In this document: in pieces, positions 35,572-48,959 of the stretch | Layout: each line of letters begins with the position of its first letter | Numbering within the stretch: the first letter of the stretch is position 1 | From: Oehlia diaphana | Taxonomy: Eukaryota; Glomeromycota; Glomeromycetes; Glomerales; Glomeraceae | Assembly (NCBI GenBank): GCA_003833135.1 | Contig: QZLH01000187.1 | Coordinates: 52,015-116,014, forward strand | Length of the DNA stretch: 64,000 nt | Direction: 5' to 3' | Translations under genes and position numbers: made by a program | Notes under the pieces: generated by a model | The model's database searches: none | What the model saw: the letters and a program-made list of their open reading frames with translations, nothing else | Told to the model about the DNA's origin: nothing

Positions 35572-36143
35572 TACATACATATAAATCTAATCAAATTACT
35601 AGAATTTTGTATTATTGTCAAACTGTAATAATCTAAGTTTTATGCTTCTAAGTTCTAAATCTTTTATCTTAACCTATACATTATATAAATGGTATTTAGA
35701 TAGTGATTGTACTGAAAGTGCAAAGAAAGACAATCATTTGTTATATGGGTGATGACCTTCTTATTGGCTAATTTAACATATAGTTGATTAGTTGATAGAG
35801 ATGTATATTAGAATGACTTTACTTATCATATAGGTAATAAACATTCTATATGTTAAAGTAGAAAAAAAGTTTTGATGAAAAAATTATTGAAGTATAGATG
35901 AAATATTTCATGACTAAAGTATGAAGAAATATATTGTTTCACATTTGTAAAAAAGTGACTTAGAGTTTGTAAAGCTTGCAGAGTTAATACCTATTTTTTA
36001 TATAGAATCTTATTAATTATTAAGCAGAGAACATAAACTTTTGGTAAATTTTACGAAGGTAAATATTATTTATTTATTTTTGATTTATATATAACTGGTG
36101 ATCATTTTATTTATCTAAAATACTAATGTTTAAATTAGATTAA
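35572..36143. other. Intergenic, no gene seen
   Basis: AT-rich sequence between the MITE and the eIF3c pseudogene. Nothing recognisable. Confidence 0.4.
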
Positions 36144-36510
36144 GTTGGAAATAAATATAGTGAAATTGATGATGATGATAAAATTATTTCATCAAATGAA
36201 AAAGAAGAGTTTGAGGATAACCATATTTCTTTTTCAGAAAATAAAGTAATGGTAAAATCCATAGCAGGTACTAGTAATAAAAGTAAATTTCTTAAAGATA
36301 TGGCATCTGATTTAGATGAATTAGACTTAAATGAAAAAAGAAAGGTTAATAAAACTGCTAACTGTTAAAACTTTTGAAAATACTAAAAAATTAATAATTG
36401 GATTGCTATTCAAATGGTATGTGATTGATAGCTTTTTAATTTGAAGTTTAAAGAACAAATTTTAACATTTAATTTATTTATTAGAATGTAAATAAATTAA
36501 TAAGTTGTCA
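36144..36510 (+). pseudogene. Truncated eIF3c (NIP1) copy, intron retained
   Basis: The sequence parallels 38374-38745 of the intact eIF3c gene about 2 kb downstream. The acidic run (DDDDKIISSNEKEEFEDNH) and the SKFLKDMASDLDELDLNEK stretch are recognisable. A deletion removes the part after that, and stop codons follow. The match continues straight into the first intron (atgtgattgatagcttttta), so it arose by DNA duplication and not from mRNA. The gene start and all later exons are absent. Confidence 0.85.
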
Positions 36511-37093
36511 AAAGTTTATTAAATTTTTTACAGCTTTTTTAATTTTAAATTTTATTTAAGATAATTTGTTTGAAATTTATATAATTAATAATCAATAAAA
36601 TTAATTATACTACACTTTTCATTATTAGCTATTTATGAAAAAAAAAAAAAATATTACTTTTTTAATAATTTTTATTGTTAAAAATAGTAATTACAGTAAA
36701 AATTGGTATATAAAACTAGTTCAAGAGTAAATTCATTCTAATCATTTTTGGATATATGGGTTAGCAAACTTGTTACAATGCCTAACCATTTTTTATGAAA
36801 TATATAAAATAAATTTTTGGTCAGTTTTTTACTTGTAAACTACCTGTAAACCATCTGTAATTTGCATTTGGTGGGAATTAATTTTATGTTTTAATTTATT
36901 GCACTGTAAAATAAATATTATAATATTTTGTATTATAAAAGAAGAAGTATTGATGGATGTTTACTAATTCTATAATTACTATCAATATTGTAAATTGAAA
37001 TGGTTTTAATACAATTATTATATCTGAAAAAATTTTTTGTGAACATCTTATATCAAATTAATTATCTTTTGTTGAATAATAAAATATGTTAAT
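36511..37093. other. Intergenic, no gene seen
   Basis: AT-rich sequence downstream of the eIF3c fragment and 3' of MED22. Confidence 0.4.
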
Positions 37094-37858
37094 CTAACTA
37101 ATATCTTCCATTTTTATGTCACTTTCGAAAATACTAGATAAATTTTTATTTGAACCACCATTTGGTTGACTTCCGCCCAAAACACTTTCCATTTCCCAAA
37201 TAGCTTCACTAATAACATCATTTAATTGTAAAATTTTTGATTTTATTTTTTGCGTTCTAGCATTTAATGCTTTTCGGCGATTTTCATGTAACTGCATTAA
37301 AGTTTGCGTGTCATTCAGCAAGAGGGTTGCTTTTAAATCATGTGTCATTGTCAAAAGTGTTTCGCAAGCTCGCACCTTATTTAAAGTATAATCTCTTTAG
37401 GTTAATGAAAAATAAATTTTTTAAATTAAAAATGTAAAGTGAACAAATACCAAATTAGCGGCTCTTAATTCAACTACAAAACCATCTAAAGAATTTCTAT
37501 ATTTGTCTTTATCAACTTGCTTTAATTTCAAATTAGAGAAAAAAAAAACTTATTTAACTTTATAATAAATTTTTGTGAAAAAAAAAGAGCATTGTACCTT
37601 ATCTTCATTTCTACCAGGCATTCTAACCATTTCATGAAATCCTGAACTTTTAACGATATCACGAAAACTTGATATAATTTGTTCAATTTCATTATCTAAT
37701 TTTTTGTTGTGTTCTTCTTCTACATTGGATAAAAAAGCATTTTGAGAAGCTAATGTTGTTGTTTTTGTACCTCCTACTGTTAATTGATTCGTATTTAATG
37801 ATAATGCTGACGTTATTGGTGCATCTGTTATAAATCTTGAAGGTCCTTGTCTCTGCAT
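37094..37858 (-). CDS. MED22: Mediator complex subunit 22 (Surfeit 5)
   Basis: Exons 37858-37598, 37519-37451 and 37375-37094 give 203 aa. The N-terminal 45 residues are low-complexity Thr/Ser/Asn-rich. The conserved core follows: EEHNKKLDNEIEQIISSFRD and IVKSSGF, then DKYRNSLDGFVVELRAANLV, RACETLLTMTHDLKATLLLN and DTQTLMQLHENRRKAL. These match Med22/SURF5, including the invariant RAANLVRA type junction that spans the second splice site. Med22 pairs with Med11 in the Mediator head module, which bridges activators and RNA polymerase II. The C-terminal tail is acidic. Its ATG is 491 bp from the divergently transcribed eIF3c ATG. Confidence 0.9.
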
Positions 37859-38349
37859 TTTTATAAATTACTGTAAGTCGCGTTTTCATGCAAATTATCT
37901 GAAAAACGTTAAATCTACTTTGGAAATGATCGGCAGAGGAAATTTAAAGTACTGCGCCACCAAACTTGCTGGTAAAAAAAAAATAATTTATTTTTATTCG
38001 TCCAAAACAGATAAGATGATCACAGAAAATTTTTAATCACATGATATAACAAAATTTTTAAGCTGGAATTTTGAAATCATAACCGTATTGCTTTGTCAAT
38101 TGAAAGAATACCTTTATTTTTTCCAGGTAAGTCTTTATATATATTTATATATATTTTATATATTTTTTAATTTACGTTATAAAATGTTTGATCCGATTTG
38201 GAATGGGGGTAAAAAAGGTGTATTTGTGAAATAAAAGTTTTTTTAAAGTCGTTTCGTTAGGATAGTTTAAACCTTATTATCATAGAAATCTAAGAGAACT
38301 AATTATAATTAATTTATTTTAACTAATTTGATATTTAGGTTATTAAAAA
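37859..38349. promoter_or_regulatory. Bidirectional promoter region between MED22 and eIF3c
   Basis: The 491 bp between two divergent ATGs must hold both promoters. No TATA consensus stands out. An intron in the eIF3c 5' UTR is possible (gtaagt at 38126-38131, ttaggt near 38336) but unproven. Confidence 0.4.
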
Positions 38350-41300
38350 ATGTCAAGATTTTTCCGAGGTGGATCAGATAGTGAAACTGATGATGATGAT
38401 GAAATTATTTCATCAAATGAAGAAGAAGAGTCTGAGGATGACCATATTTCTTCTTCAGAAGATGAAGCAACGGCAAAACCTACAGCAGGTGCTGGTGGTA
38501 GAAGTAAATTTCTTAAAGATGCGGTATCTGATTCGGATGAATCTGACTTAGATGAGAAAAGGGAGGTTAAATCTGCTAAAGATAAAAAATTAGATGCTCT
38601 TGAATCATCTGTTAAAACTATTGAAAATGCCAAAAAAATTAATGATTGGGTTGCTATTCAAAATGGTATGTGATTGATAGCTTTTTAATTTAAAGTTCAA
38701 AGAACAAATTTTAACATTTAATTTATTGTTTAGAATTCGAAAAATTAAATAAAATCGTTAGTAAATCTTTTGGGTCAATTGGAATGCCACGTGTATACAT
38801 TAAAACGATTGCTTCACTTGAAGATTTTCTTAATGAAGCTTTACAAAAAGAAAAAGAAGCAAAGAAAAAAATTAATGCAACTCAAGCTAAAGCATTAAAC
38901 TCAATGAAAAATAAAATCAAAAAGATTGTTCGTCAATTTGAAGACGAAGTTGAGAAATGGAGACAAGTAAGTGTAATTAAATTTTTTATAGAAATGTAAT
39001 TTCAAATTCTAATTTACTTATATATACACATATATATATATTTTCGTTGAAATAGAATCCGGTTGAAACAGAAGAAGAGGATAATGAAGATGGTGACATT
39101 GAAAAATCATCACCTATAGAAAAGGATGATTTATTACAATCTACTGATGCTCTTGATGATGAAGGTTTCGAACAAGTTGGGAAAGGGAATAGACCCATTG
39201 AGTACACTTCGGATAATTTGTTCAAAAAATTGAGAGAAATCTTGGAAGCAAGAGGAAAAAAGAATACGGACCGTTTAGAACAAATTAAAATCCTTCAAAA
39301 ACTTTTAGGTGTTGCTACTACATCATATCAACAAGTCCGAGTATTACTTGCATTAATACCTGCCCAATTTGACTATAATCCGAGTATGAGTAATTACATG
39401 AATGTCGATATGTGGAAAAGGTAAGAAAACGATATCTTAGTTATATGATTTTGTTAACTCTTACTAACAATTTATTTTTTCGTTATTTAAAGCACACAAA
39501 AGGAGATAAATCAACTCTTAACAATTTTGGAATCAACCCCTAGTTTTATGATTCATGATCATGTTGAAGAAGAAGAAGAAGATAAGGAACCAGTTATAGA
39601 ACCAGGTCAAACATTTGGGATACGCGGATCCATCGTTTCTTTCATTGATCGTTTAGATGATGAGTTTACAAAATCTTTACAGAATATTGATCCACATACT
39701 ACCGATTATGTGGATAGATTGAAAGATGAAACTGAATTATATGCAACAATCGTGAGAGGGCAAATTTATTTCGAACAAAATGATTTAAATGAGAGTACGA
39801 GTAGAGTGGTAATGAGAAGATTGGAACATTTATATTATAAGGTAAAGAAGATCATTTAAAGTTTATACCATATTTATCTTTATTTTATATACACATATAT
39901 ATATTCTTACATCCCTGTTATTATACCAATATTATATAGCCCGATCAAGTTATACAGACTGTTGAAAATACGGTTTCTCAATCACTCCCTTCGAATCTTA
40001 AATCTTCAATTACTCCACCTGCGATTACACAAGATTCTTCTGATCTTATTCACGCTCTCTGTGTTTACCTTTACAAGAAAGGAGAGTCTTTACTTCGTAC
40101 TCGTGCAATGCTTTGTCATATTTACCATCATGCGCTGCACAACCGATTTTATATTGCACGTGACATGCTTTTAATGTCACATTTACAAGATAATATTCAA
40201 CTTAGCGATGTTGGTACCCAAATTTTACATAATCGCACTATGGTACAAGTTGGACTTTGTGCTTTCCGTGAAGGGATGATTAAAGAATCTCAGAGCTGCC
40301 TACAAGAAATTTGCGGTACTGGACGTGTGAAAGAATTATTAGCTCAAGTAAAACAAAAATTATTTATGTCGACCATCTTTTTTAAATTGAATTAATCATT
40401 AGAATTTTTATAGGGTTTACAATTACAAAAATATTCACAACTTCCACCGGAACAAGAAAAATTAGATCGTCAACGTCAATTACCATTCCATATGCATATT
40501 AATCTAGAATTACTTGAATGTGCATATTTGACTTGTTCTATGTTATTAGAAATTCCTGCTATGGCGGCTGCTGGATCAAATCCCGAGGCTCGTAAAAAAG
40601 TTATCAGTAAACCATTTAGAAGAATGTTGGATTACAACGAAAGACAAGTCTTTAGTGGTAAGTATTTTGATTTTGAAGAAGTCAAACGTGAAGTTCAAGA
40701 ATTATTGGAAGGAAATTTGTTGGATAAATTATAGTTTTTAATATCGCACAATAAATAACTTTACTATTTAATTTTAACAGGACCACCTGAAAATACAAGA
40801 GATCATATTATGGGAGCAGCTAAAGCACTCGCAGCTGGTGAATGGCAAAAATGTCAAGAACTAATTAGTGCAATAAAGATTTGGGATTTAATGCCTGAAA
40901 CACAAAAAATTAAAGAAATGTTAAATAGAAAAATTCAAGAAGAAGGTCTTCGAACTTATTTATTTACATATTCTTCATATTATACGACATTAGGGCTTGA
41001 ACAGTTGTCAACGATGTTTTCATTGCCAATAAATACAGTTACGTCTATTGTATCAAAAATGATTTGGAATGAGGAATTAGCAGCTTCATTAGATCAAATT
41101 AATAATGTTGTTGTATTACATCGTGTTGAACATACTAAAGTTCAACAATTAGCTTTAATGTTTGCTGAAAAAGCTACTTCATTCGTTGAAGCTAATGAAA
41201 GAACTTTGGAACAAAAACAAGCTGTTGGACAAAATCAGAGAGATCAACATAGACAAAAAGGTATAATAGTGTTTATTTAATAATAGCAAAGTTTTAATTA

Positions 41301-41484
41301 TTCATAATTAACAATGAAACCTCTCATTCTTTAAATAGGTCAAACAAGCCAACAACAAAACACTGAAAAAAGAACTATGTATCAAAAAAGAGACGGTCAA
41401 CAACAAAGAGGTCGAAATAATTTTAATAATGTTTTGGGTAATAGTGTACGTGGAAGGACACAACAAAATCGGTATCGATCTTAA
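38350..41484 (+). CDS. NIP1: Translation initiation factor eIF3 subunit c
   Basis: Eight exons: 38350-38665, 38734-38966, 39056-39420, 39493-39841, 39940-40347, 40414-40657, 40781-41260 and 41339-41484 (846 aa). It starts [19 protein letters not shown], the standard eIF3c N-terminus with acidic/Ser-rich eIF1/eIF5-binding segment. Then come the conserved [53 protein letters not shown] and QIRDLIEC-like PCI region. The C-terminal PCI/winged-helix part includes [37 protein letters not shown] and [17 protein letters not shown]. The tail is Gln/Arg/Gly-rich. eIF3c is a core PCI subunit of eIF3, which recruits the 43S complex to mRNA. A truncated duplicate lies at 36144-36510. Confidence 0.96.
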
Positions 41485-41996
41485 TTTAAAAAAGCTAATT
41501 TACATTTAAAGTTGTAAATAAAAAATTTTTTATTACATATATATAACAGTTAAAATTGAATATATTAAATTTATTATTGCACTCTGATTTTGGTAGTGGT
41601 GATCGTTAAAAATATTTAGTCAAATCCAAAAATCCAAATAGTATTTTAAATTAATTTTCAATAAAATAGCAGTTAATCTTATTTTAAAAAATATATTTTA
41701 TAATTCTTTTGATAAAATTTACACTAATAATAAACCCTAGTTAATTTTAATAATAAAATATCTTGAATAATATAAAATCTCAGTTTTACTATAAGAACAG
41801 AGCCCGGAATTAAAAAAGGGGTTAGTTCAAATCATATGTGTAACATTAATCATAATGATATATTAAATGATTCCCATATACAAGAAAAAATAAGATGTTG
41901 CCACGTATTTAATTATCGCGATTTACCGTTTTTGAGCTTGGAACTCGGTCGTTTGGTAGCCCACAACTCTACTGAACTTTCTGAATTTTTTCAAAC
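41485..41996. other. Intergenic, PDI promoter side
   Basis: 512 bp of AT-rich sequence. The last about 100 bp are richer in GC (ggaactcggtcgtttggtag) and lie just before the PDI ATG. No unfolded-protein-response element was recognised with confidence. Confidence 0.4.
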
Positions 41997-43703
41997 ATGA
42001 AATTATCATTTTTGACTATTCTCTTATTGCTTATCGTTAGTTGTTTTGCAAATGAAAACAACGTTTTAGACTTAACGCCGACTAATTTCGATCAACTAGT
42101 TGGTAAAGATAAATTTGCACTAGTGGAATTTTTTGCTCCATGGTGTGGTCACTGTAAGAAGTTGGCACCCGTAAGTTAATAAACGTATTGAAACATCTAA
42201 TTTAGTTTTCCCGACTCTAATCCTTTAAGCCTTTAGGTTTATGAACAACTTGCCGATTCATTTTCACATGCCAAAGATCAAGTAATCATTGCAAAGGTTG
42301 ACGCAGGTAATGTAATGTTGTTATGCTATTCTTCTAATTTTAAGTCTAATGTTAATATTATTTTTCTGTCTAGATAATCACAAGGATTTAGGAAATCGTT
42401 TTGGAGTTGGTGGATACCCTACTTTGAAATGGTTCAATAAAGGTGTAATAGATAATCCTGATGAATATGATAAGGGACGCGATTTGGAAAGTTTAATTTC
42501 TTTTGTTGAAGAAAAAACCGGTAATTTATTTAATATTTGTTTTGTAGTATATACGAATAAAAATATTTTTTTACGAAATATTTGATATAATTAGGCGTGA
42601 GATCTAGAGTTAAGAAACCCGCATCTTCAGTCACGGAACTTACTTCCAGAAATTTTGATGAAATTGCCTTGGATCCTAAGAAGAATGCATTGGTATTTTG
42701 CTGAATTGTTTAGGTTTACATTGGTTATGTTAAATTTTAAGATATTGAACGCGTATTTTTATATTATTTAAGGTCGAATTTTATGCTCCTTGGTGTGGGC
42801 ATTGTAAAAACCTTGGTAAGAAATTTTGAATCCTATAATGTGATGCTATTAATGTATAATAGCCTAATAAAATTTATCAACAGCTCCAACTTACGAGAAG
42901 GTCGCTCAAGATTATGCCCAAGAATCTGATGTATGTAATACTATGATTTTTAATGTAATTACGCGTTTTTAATATATTATTGAGAAAATTCACAAGTTCT
43001 CTTCCCACTTCAATAATTAATTAGTGTATCGTTGCCAATATGGATGCTACAAAAAATGAACCTGTCGCTAAAAAGTATGATGTTCGTGGATTTCCGACGA
43101 TTAAATTTTTCCCAAAAGGAGAAAATAAAACAACGATTGATTATCAAGGTGGAAGAACAGAACAAGATTTTATTGATTTCTTGAACAAAAATTGTGGAAC
43201 GCATCGTCTTGTTGGTGGAGGATTATCTGAAGAGGTAATAATTGTAAAAGTTTGGTTTATAAGATCTATTATGAGAGTTATTTAAGTCTGATTTGTTTTA
43301 TTGTATATATAGGCTGGTAAAGTACCTGAATTAGATGCCTTGGTAGTCAAATTTACGAATGCAAACACTCAGAAAGAGATTGATCTAGTTATCGCAGAAA
43401 CAAAAGACGCTGCGGAAAAATCGGATTCAAAGTGCGTAAATTTAAAATTTTTTTTTTTTTTGTATTCAATATTATAAATATCACTAACATTTTAAAAAAT
43501 TTATTAGGTTTGCTTTATATTATGTTAAAGTTATGGAAAAAATTAAAGATAAGAATAATTATGTTGATAATGAAATTGCTAGATTAGATAAAATCATTAA
43601 ATCTGGTACAATTTCAGCCAGTAAAATCGATGATTTCACAATCAGAAAAAATATATTGACAAATTTCCATAAAAATAAAGTAATAACCCATCAGGATTTG
43701 TAA
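41997..43703 (+). CDS. Protein disulfide isomerase with two thioredoxin domains and ERp29-type C-terminal domain
   Basis: Nine exons: 41997-42170, 42237-42306, 42374-42520, 42595-42692, 42773-42815, 42884-42930, 43025-43234, 43313-43431 and 43508-43703 (367 aa). The signal peptide is [20 protein letters not shown]. Thioredoxin domain 1 has [14 protein letters not shown]; domain 2 has [20 protein letters not shown]. Each CGHC active site is intact, and the cis-Pro loops GGYPTLKWF and RGFPTIKFF follow. The C-terminal about 95 residues form a helical ERp29c-like (Erp38/TigA/P5-type) domain. The end is HQDL, which resembles but does not match HDEL or KDEL. Role: oxidation and isomerisation of disulfides in the ER lumen. 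It converges with the kinase gene (376 bp apart). Confidence 0.95.
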
Positions 43704-44079
43704 TGTATATTATAGAATTTAATCTAATTATTTATTTTAGATCTTTATTTATTTGGTATTATAAAATCTATGATAGTAGTGTAACAAAACAGATGATGTG
43801 GTGTTATATTTTTTTATTTTTTAATTTAAAATTTTATAAAATAAAAAATATATTTAATTCATTAATTTTTTGAGTAGGTTGTCAAAGAGTTTGTAATCTA
43901 ATATTTTTTATATGGTTTGTTTATTTTCTAAAATTGTAGATGTTCCAGAGCAACCAAAAATTCTTTGCAGATTAGTCGAGTTGAAAGAAATGTTTTTATT
44001 AAAAAAAATGGAATAAAAATAAACATGGAAATCCTTTTTTTTTTTCTTCCTAACTAAATAACATTCTAGCTAAACTAAC
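43704..44079. other. Convergent 3' intergenic region
   Basis: 376 bp between the stop codons of the PDI and kinase genes; AT-rich, no gene. Confidence 0.5.
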
Positions 44080-46892
<2,813 letters not shown>

Positions 46893-47382
46893 TTGTTCAC
46901 ATAAGATGCTAACGACCAAGAAACTTTTGAATTTTATTAATGATCGACGGGATGCATTTTGCTTAACAAATATTAGGATATACCAAATTTAGATGATGCT
47001 CGTGAATTTTTTTGTTTTTGCAATTATAATCAAATGATGCTAAAACGGGTCATCCTAAAATTAGAAAAGTGCTCGGAAAAAAAAGTAGGCCGGAAAAAAG
47101 ATGTTCAGAAAATTAGAAATTCCTGTCTAATAAGTTATGGTTGTCTATCAACTAATGATTATCTTTTTTCCATATCAGATATTAGTAATCGAGTTCTTTA
47201 AATTTCTTAATTCTAGCTAAAAATGTATAATTACCCGATTGATAAAATTTATACCGGTTTCTTTTTTATTTAAATTATTAAAGGAAAAGTATCTCAAGAA
47301 TGGTTATCTATAGAAAACAAAATATCATGAATTAAAAAAAAAATTATTTACATAAATATAAAATAACTCGTGTAAAAAAGCT
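46893..47382. other. Intergenic, kinase promoter side
   Basis: Nothing recognised beyond AT-rich sequence; no gene. Confidence 0.4.
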
Positions 47383-47860
47383 GCTACTGAATTGAATAGT
47401 TTAGGAGGACCAGGAGAATGTATTACAATAAAGAGAATGTGAGGAAATAGCCAATAAAATTGGTTAAAGTGAAAATGATAAATTGGATTAATAAATAATT
47501 CTGGGGGTTTCCACCTGAAAATGCAGGTAAAAAGTTTAAATATTATTGGCGTTTATTTTGTGACTATAGCATTGGTCAAACTGGAACAAAAAATAAACTT
47601 TTCCTAAGGTTACAACTTACAAGCTCCAAATTAATTAATTGCTCACTTCTGCTTAAGCAAGAAGGTGTTATTGGAAGTCTTGAGGGTCTTATTAAACGGA
47701 TAGTCTGTAGCACATTCTCTTGCAAGGAATTTGATAGTTTATCTCACGTAAGTTTTATTTTTTTTTATTTGTAAAAAAAAAAATTCCTTGAAAAAGGTTC
47801 CAAGACTCCAAGCGGCGCAAATGTTAATGTATCAAAATTCAATAGGCAGACTTTTGAATG
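47383..47860 (+). pseudogene. Broken copy of a short-chain dehydrogenase gene
   Basis: Pieces match the intact SDR at 58195-59345. tgaattgaatagtttaggag appears at both loci and is followed by a deletion. attctcttgcaaggaattt and tatctcacgtaa (exon 3 end with its donor) are present, then aatgttaatgta from exon 4. Frameshifts and an unrelated segment (about 47540-47650) interrupt it. Since intron sequence is kept, it is a DNA duplicate. Confidence 0.85.
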
Positions 47861-47972
47861 TTAAACCGCATTAATTCGTCATCCAGTAATTTTAGAAAGA
47901 CGATCATAGATTCGTCATGATGGATGAGACGCATCGAATAGTAGTATTTCATATCTCTACCTCGATAAATAA

Positions 47973-48330
47973 TGAGTAATTCGCAAAAGTCTTTAAACTT
48001 AAAAATACCAATAACTTTTCATCTAATGAAGATACACAAAAAATACCACCATTCGATGCGTCTCATTATGACAAACCCAATGAGCTTTTGCTAACCAATA
48101 AACGATGTAACATCTCGACATTTTGCATACTAAAAGTGATTTTCGAAAAATTAAATGATGTTTTACCGAATTGGACGCAAAAATATCAAAGCTTTACATC
48201 GTCTATCGATCGTAGAGGGAAAGCTCATTGGATTCGATTATGAGACGCATCGAATGATGGTATTTTCATATCTCTAGCCTCGATAGATGAGCAATTTTTA
48301 GTTTTGAGACTTTTTGAAAATAACTCGTTT
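47973..48330. mobile_element. Foldback element with long imperfect inverted repeats
   Basis: The left arm (about 47973-48120) pairs with the reverse complement of the right arm (about 48185-48330). Clear paired blocks are accattcgatgcgtctcat with its complement atgagacgcatcgaatg, and caatgagctttt with aaagctcattg. A spacer of about 65 nt lies between the arms. A third copy of the block, direct with respect to the right arm, sits just outside at 47924-47970. No coding capacity. Confidence 0.65.
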
Positions 48331-48400
48331 TATGAGAATCGTCATGACATGTGTAATGGTCATCGGGTCGGGAACACAAATGACTATATATAATGTATTA

Positions 48401-48496
48401 TACTTGCCACCCATTCCTCAAAAAGGAAATTTAAACAATGAGATCGACATGAAATCATTGTTTAAATTTCCTTTTTTGGGGAATGGGCGGCAAGTA
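48401..48496. repeat. Near-perfect hairpin (42-bp arms, about 12-nt loop)
   Basis: 48401-48442 and 48455-48496 are reverse complements with only a few differences. The core ggaaatttaaacaatga pairs with tcattgtttaaatttcc, and the outer part tacttgcc..cccattcc pairs with ggaatgggcggcaagta. The palindrome extends weakly outward through tataatgtat on both sides. Confidence 0.85.
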
Positions 48497-48530
48497 TATA
48501 ATGTATATATTTATTTATTTTCTCAGGATG

Positions 48531-48959
48531 TAAATCCGATGTGGTTGATATCTCGCCTAACTTATTATTAAAATTGGTAGGCGAATCAAGTTTTTTATGA
48601 ACTTTAGGCATATTTAACCGGAATATCAGGTCAAATTAGGTTAACAATGACTTTCATAATAAGTTAAGAATCATTTTCTATAATTAGAAACTTTTGTTCA
48701 TTATATAATTCGATATACCAAAAAAAGTTTTTTTTATAAATTGTTAATAATAAATTAAAAAAATATTAAGTGTTCTTTTTTTACATTATATTTAGACATT
48801 TTGTTGTTCATATTAAATATTAAAAATGTTTGAAAAATATTTATACTGTATTGTAAGATATTTAATACTAATAAAATCTCATTTTCACCCAATAAATATA
48901 TATGATAAATGTATTTATAAATAGATTAATCTTAACCCGAAAGTTCATTATTATTATAA
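48531..48959. other. Intergenic 3' of the WD40 gene
   Basis: AT-rich; no gene. It probably contains the 3' UTR of the minus-strand WD40 gene. Confidence 0.4.

Noticed and set aside
38343..38633. 96-codon minus-strand ORF over the eIF3c start
   Set aside because: Antisense of the acidic N-terminus of eIF3c.
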